Shown piece after piece: positions 63,293 to 64,000 of a DNA stretch of 64,000 nt. The notes below the pieces were generated by a model. That model saw only the letters and a list, made by a program, of their open reading frames with translations. It searched no databases and was not told where the DNA came from. The translations under genes were made by a program, and so were the position numbers. Each line of letters starts with the position of its first letter. Position 1 is the first letter of the stretch. This stretch comes from DATDPM01 sp963841995 (lineage in GTDB: Bacteria > Pseudomonadota > Alphaproteobacteria > DATDPM01): NCBI GenBank assembly GCA_963841995.1, contig CAWJEX010000002.1:186001-250000 (forward strand), written 5' to 3'.

Positions 63293-63510
63293 GCGGGCCC
63301 GGCTTGGAGCTCGATAAGGCGTTAGTTACGTTGAGGGCCAGGGTTTTGTGGCGCATCGCTCAGTTGATAGGTTCATCGGTCAGAGAACGAGTTGTCGTAA
63401 AAATGGCCGATACGATGCAGGACAGCGATGTCCTTGACTCCGTGGAGTCGCGGTGGCGGTGGCTGCCAAGATTTTTCCGCTCCTTCAGACGAAATAAAAT
63501 CGCTATGTAG
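63289..63510 (+). CDS. Small basic protein, gene 5 of putative motor operon
   Basis: A 73-residue protein from the ATG at 63289, which overlaps the stop of gene 4 (ATGA). It is helical and ends in a Trp/Arg-rich segment (W-R-W-L-P-R-F-F-R-S-F-R-R-N-K). No family is recognised. The overlap argues that it is a real member of the operon. Confidence 0.55.
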   Translation: MSGPGLELDKALVTLRARVLWRIAQLIGSSVRERVVVKMADTMQDSDVLDSVESRWRWLPRFFRSFRRNKIAM

Positions 63511-63816
63511 TACTTGCCGCAAACCTGCAGCCGGCGGCGACACGCCATGCGGAGTGGTTTGTTGCGGTCCGGTAAGGGTCATTTTGAGACCCCGGCCCGC
63601 GGTTCCAGCAGGTCCGCTTAAGTTTACTTTTCGCACATTTCATGAGAGTGCGAAGAGTGGGTGGCACCGTTTGCGCCTACCAGCGACCGGCGCCAATTCT
63701 CGGGCCTGCAAACTTGGGTTTAGCCGATTGACGGATTAGTTTGCCTGATCAAAACTCGGCGTCCGCCGATGATCGCGCCAGACCGATATGTTCGCGCGCC
63801 AATCACGTGAATACCG
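63511..63816. other. Intergenic stretch before the last gene
   Basis: About 300 bp; no gene, repeat or clear terminator seen. Confidence 0.35.
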
Positions 63817-64000
63817 ATGAGCAAATGTTTTTCAGCATGTGCCGCATTTTTGTTTGCGTGGTCCGTGGCCGCGGCCCCGGCTGTGGCCAACGACCTTCCC
63901 TCGACTGACCTAACACCGGGCGCCGTTCTTGACGTCGGCAAGGAGCAGATCTGCCGGCCGGGCTACGCGCATTCGGTCCGGCATGTCGAGGGTTCGTTGA
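63817..64000 (+). CDS. Secreted HNH-like endonuclease-family protein, 5' part only
   Basis: From the ATG at 63817 the frame codes for a signal peptide (S-A-C-A-A-F-L-F-A-W-S-V-A-A-A-P-A-V-A) and then L-T-P-G-A-V-L-D-V-G-K-E-Q-I-C-R-P-G-Y-A and V-R-H-V. The I-C-x-P-G-Y segment is typical of small HNH-type proteins of mobile regions as I remember them; the catalytic part is beyond the window. The frame is still open at 64000. Confidence 0.5.
   Translation, partial: MSKCFSACAAFLFAWSVAAAPAVANDLPSTDLTPGAVLDVGKEQICRPGYAHSVRHVEGSL

Overview
The window is a GC-rich stretch of an alphaproteobacterial chromosome. Supporting features are a CcrM-type GANTC methyltransferase, an F0 ATP synthase operon with separate b and b' subunits, the order mutY / dciA-dsbA-smc, an ETF:ubiquinone oxidoreductase, and the TIGR04283/TIGR04282 glycosyltransferase pair. 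I cannot name the genus.

Core region (1 to about 30.5 kb): dsbD (3' part), peroxiredoxin, rnhA and thrB (joined by three overlapping minicistrons), a CDGSH protein, atpI-B-E-F'-F, dciA-dsbA-smc, mutY, a PepSY/response regulator/histidine kinase set, an AT-rich islet with one AAA ATPase, ccrM, rnhB, a Kef-type antiporter, a 308-bp MITE-like element, a radical SAM protein, two glycosyltransferases, moaB, slt, a family-4 uracil-DNA glycosylase, etfD, a TPR lipoprotein, ispE (frameshifted) and tRNA-Gln.

Accessory region (about 30.5 kb to the end): a tyrosine integrase sits directly downstream of tRNA-Gln, followed by a tRNA-Gly-like 3' remnant. The cargo looks like a defence and mobility island. 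It holds an RHH antitoxin-like gene with a palindromic operator, a PHP-SMC-type ATPase (TrlF-like) next to a frameshifted SIR2-like gene, a DUF4365-TPR gene split by an IS3/IS407-type insertion (TSD ACGT), and an unknown gene split by an IS66-family element (TSD GGTTCTTC). That IS66 element is itself interrupted in tnpB by a recombinase-in-trio (RIT) element with 84-bp perfect terminal inverted repeats. Next come a frameshifted RecB/RNase H-like nuclease, an XRE / AAA+ / GIY-YIG / tyrosine recombinase module with a textbook repressed promoter and 19-bp iterons, an ISL3-like transposase with a companion small gene, a secreted PLD nuclease, and an HNH-like gene start at the window end.

The most interesting locus is the tightly overlapping five-gene operon at 58.7-63.5 kb: a four-TM coiled-coil protein, a membrane-anchored vWA-like protein, a four-TM protein with a long cytoplasmic coiled coil (MotA/ExbB/ZorA-like layout), a single-TM protein with a glutamate in the membrane (MotB/ExbD/ZorB-like layout), and a small basic protein. 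It resembles an ion-driven, Zorya-like machine but matches no system I can name. Five genes between 30 and 50.6 kb carry an apparent single-base insertion each, which suggests sequence error or decay.
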